The position numbers and the translations under genes are program-made. The notes under the pieces were generated by a model that had not been told where the DNA came from, did not search any database, and saw only the letters and a list, made by a program, of their open reading frames with translations. DNA of 64,000 bases from positions 868,001 to 932,000 of the forward strand of contig JANUWF010002017.1 of NCBI GenBank assembly GCA_026120185.1, read 5' to 3'. Shown here piece by piece: positions 63,301 through 64,000 of this stretch (its first letter is position 1; every line of letters begins with the position of its first letter). The DNA comes from Voacanga thouarsii (lineage: Eukaryota; Streptophyta; Magnoliopsida; Gentianales; Apocynaceae).

Positions 63301-63618
63301 CATCATGTTGACCAACGTAAACCTGCATAGCATCTTGAAAACCAACAAACTAACTGAAACTTGAGAATTGTTCTCAAGTCAAAAAAGTTGCTCAACATGT
63401 TAGAGGCTCCTATTCCACCACTACCAGCTCAAGATGCTCATACTGATAACAATGTTATCCACAAGAAGCATAAAGAAGACAGTGACATGGCATCTTGTGT
63501 GATGTTAGCGTCAATGACCCCTGAATTGCAAAAACAACATGAGCATATAGATGCTTACTTGATAATATTGCATCTTCGAGAGTTATCTGATGCCCAAGCC
63601 AGAACGGAAAGATATAAG
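63301..63618 (+). pseudogene. C2 gag, N-terminal part
   Basis: Reads LTNVNLHSILKTNKLTET, then a one-base shift near 63358, LRIVLKSKKLLNMLEAPIPP, HKKHKEDSDMASCVMLASMT, PELQKQHEHIDAYLIILHL and DAQARTERYK. These are typical copia gag (UBN2-like) blocks. The frame is cut after RYK by the E3 LTR (TGATAAGGG at 63619). The first methionine is unclear because the codon before LTNVN is altered. Confidence 0.85.
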
Positions 63619-64000
63619 TGATAAGGGTTAAAATCACCATTATTTTTCTAGTGATTTGAGGTTGTTTTGAGATACATTTGTAGTAATAGCTAGGCATATT
63701 CCTTCATATTTGACATTTTGCTTGTAAAAGGTGTTCTTAGCAAATATGTACAGATTTAAGTTAAATTTGAGCAAAAAATGCACAAAATCAGAATAGACCT
63801 AGTGCCAGGCCCAGCCAATGGACCAGGCGCTGGGTCCATTTTGCTCCAGCAGAAGAAATTGAGCCAACGTCAGGAGATTTCCAGAACAGGCCGGGTGCCA
63901 GGTCTGGCAAGTGCACCTGGTGCCCAGTCCAGTCTGTCTGCCATAGAGGAATGGCCAAAATTAAAGCAAAAATAGAGGAAGAATAGAGTGCACCGGGCAC
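63619..64000 (+). repeat. E3: Athila LTR start inserted in C2 gag
   Basis: TGATAAGGGTTAAAATCACC then TAGTGATTTGAGGTTGTTTT matches the E1/E2 LTR start (TGATAGGGGCTAAATTAGTC, TTATTTGAGGTTCTTTT). GC-rich blocks (GTGCCAGG, CCAGGCGCTGGG, GGGTGCCAGG) match those of the minus-strand LTRs better. It runs off the window. The preceding bases ATAAG are the presumed target duplication. Confidence 0.83.

Larger units (their letters stand above)
58965..63618 (+). mobile_element. C2: Ty1/copia element in the CACTA transposase, 3' part outside or displaced
   Basis: The 5' LTR is 58965-60737, the primer site 60739-60750, a 2.5-kb leader, then the start of gag. It is cut at 63618 by an Athila LTR. The 3' half would lie beyond the window, so its target duplication cannot be checked. 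A fragment of the same LTR family lies at 1-836. Confidence 0.88.

Overview
The window is repeat-dense plant nuclear DNA, most likely heterochromatin from an AT-rich angiosperm (probably a eudicot; the species cannot be read from it). Almost every base that can be assigned belongs to an LTR retrotransposon or a CACTA DNA transposon. I see no intact host gene, rRNA, tRNA or CRISPR array, and every transposon reading frame is broken. The LTR elements are Ty3/gypsy of Athila type (tRNA-Asp-like primer sites GGCGCCGTTGCCGGGGA, LTRs starting TGATAGGGGCTAAATT, gag, pol and a third ORF) and Ty1/copia (TGGTATCAGAGC primer sites). Labels used here: M0-M3 are minus-strand Athila-like elements, E1-E3 plus-strand Athila elements, C1 and C2 copia elements. 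|| Layout, left to right. 1-836: fragment of a C2-type copia LTR. 837-4294: internal end and 5' LTR of M0. 4295-7480: low-copy-looking flank holding a solo copia LTR (5287-7182, TSD ATACC). 7481-24829: M3-type LTR fragment and M1, interrupted by a 4.27-kb solo-LTR-like insert (8229-12499, TSD AAAAT) and by E1 (13513-22773, TSD CTCAC). 24830-52181: second copy of the M0 LTR and flank, then a nest four deep. M3 (26666-52181, TSD GGCAT) holds M2 (27182-48080, TSD ATTCC). M2 holds E2 (27322-43520, TSD GATTC). E2 holds copia C1 (29662-37005, TSD CCTCC) inside its gag. 52187-53264: flank and a partial LTR-like stretch. 53265-58964: minus-strand CACTA transposon with TNP2 and Transposase_24 remnants, cut by copia C2 (58965-63618). 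C2 is itself cut by an Athila LTR, E3 (63619 to the edge). || The main structural result is that about 3.74-24.83 kb and 24.83-46.70 kb are a tandem duplication. After removing the later insertions and their target duplications, both units are about 5.65 kb and carry the same element boundaries in the same order. Insertions unique to one unit have an empty site in the other, which fixes their boundaries and order. || Working relationships. E1 keeps pol but lacks most of gag and the third ORF. E2 keeps gag and the third ORF but lacks pol. M1-M3 carry almost no coding sequence but keep primer site, polypurine tracts and LTRs, as expected of non-autonomous elements mobilised by a relative's proteins. 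A conserved hairpin next to the polypurine tract, a second internal polypurine tract and a GC-rich palindrome in the plus-element LTRs recur across these copies and are the least explained features.
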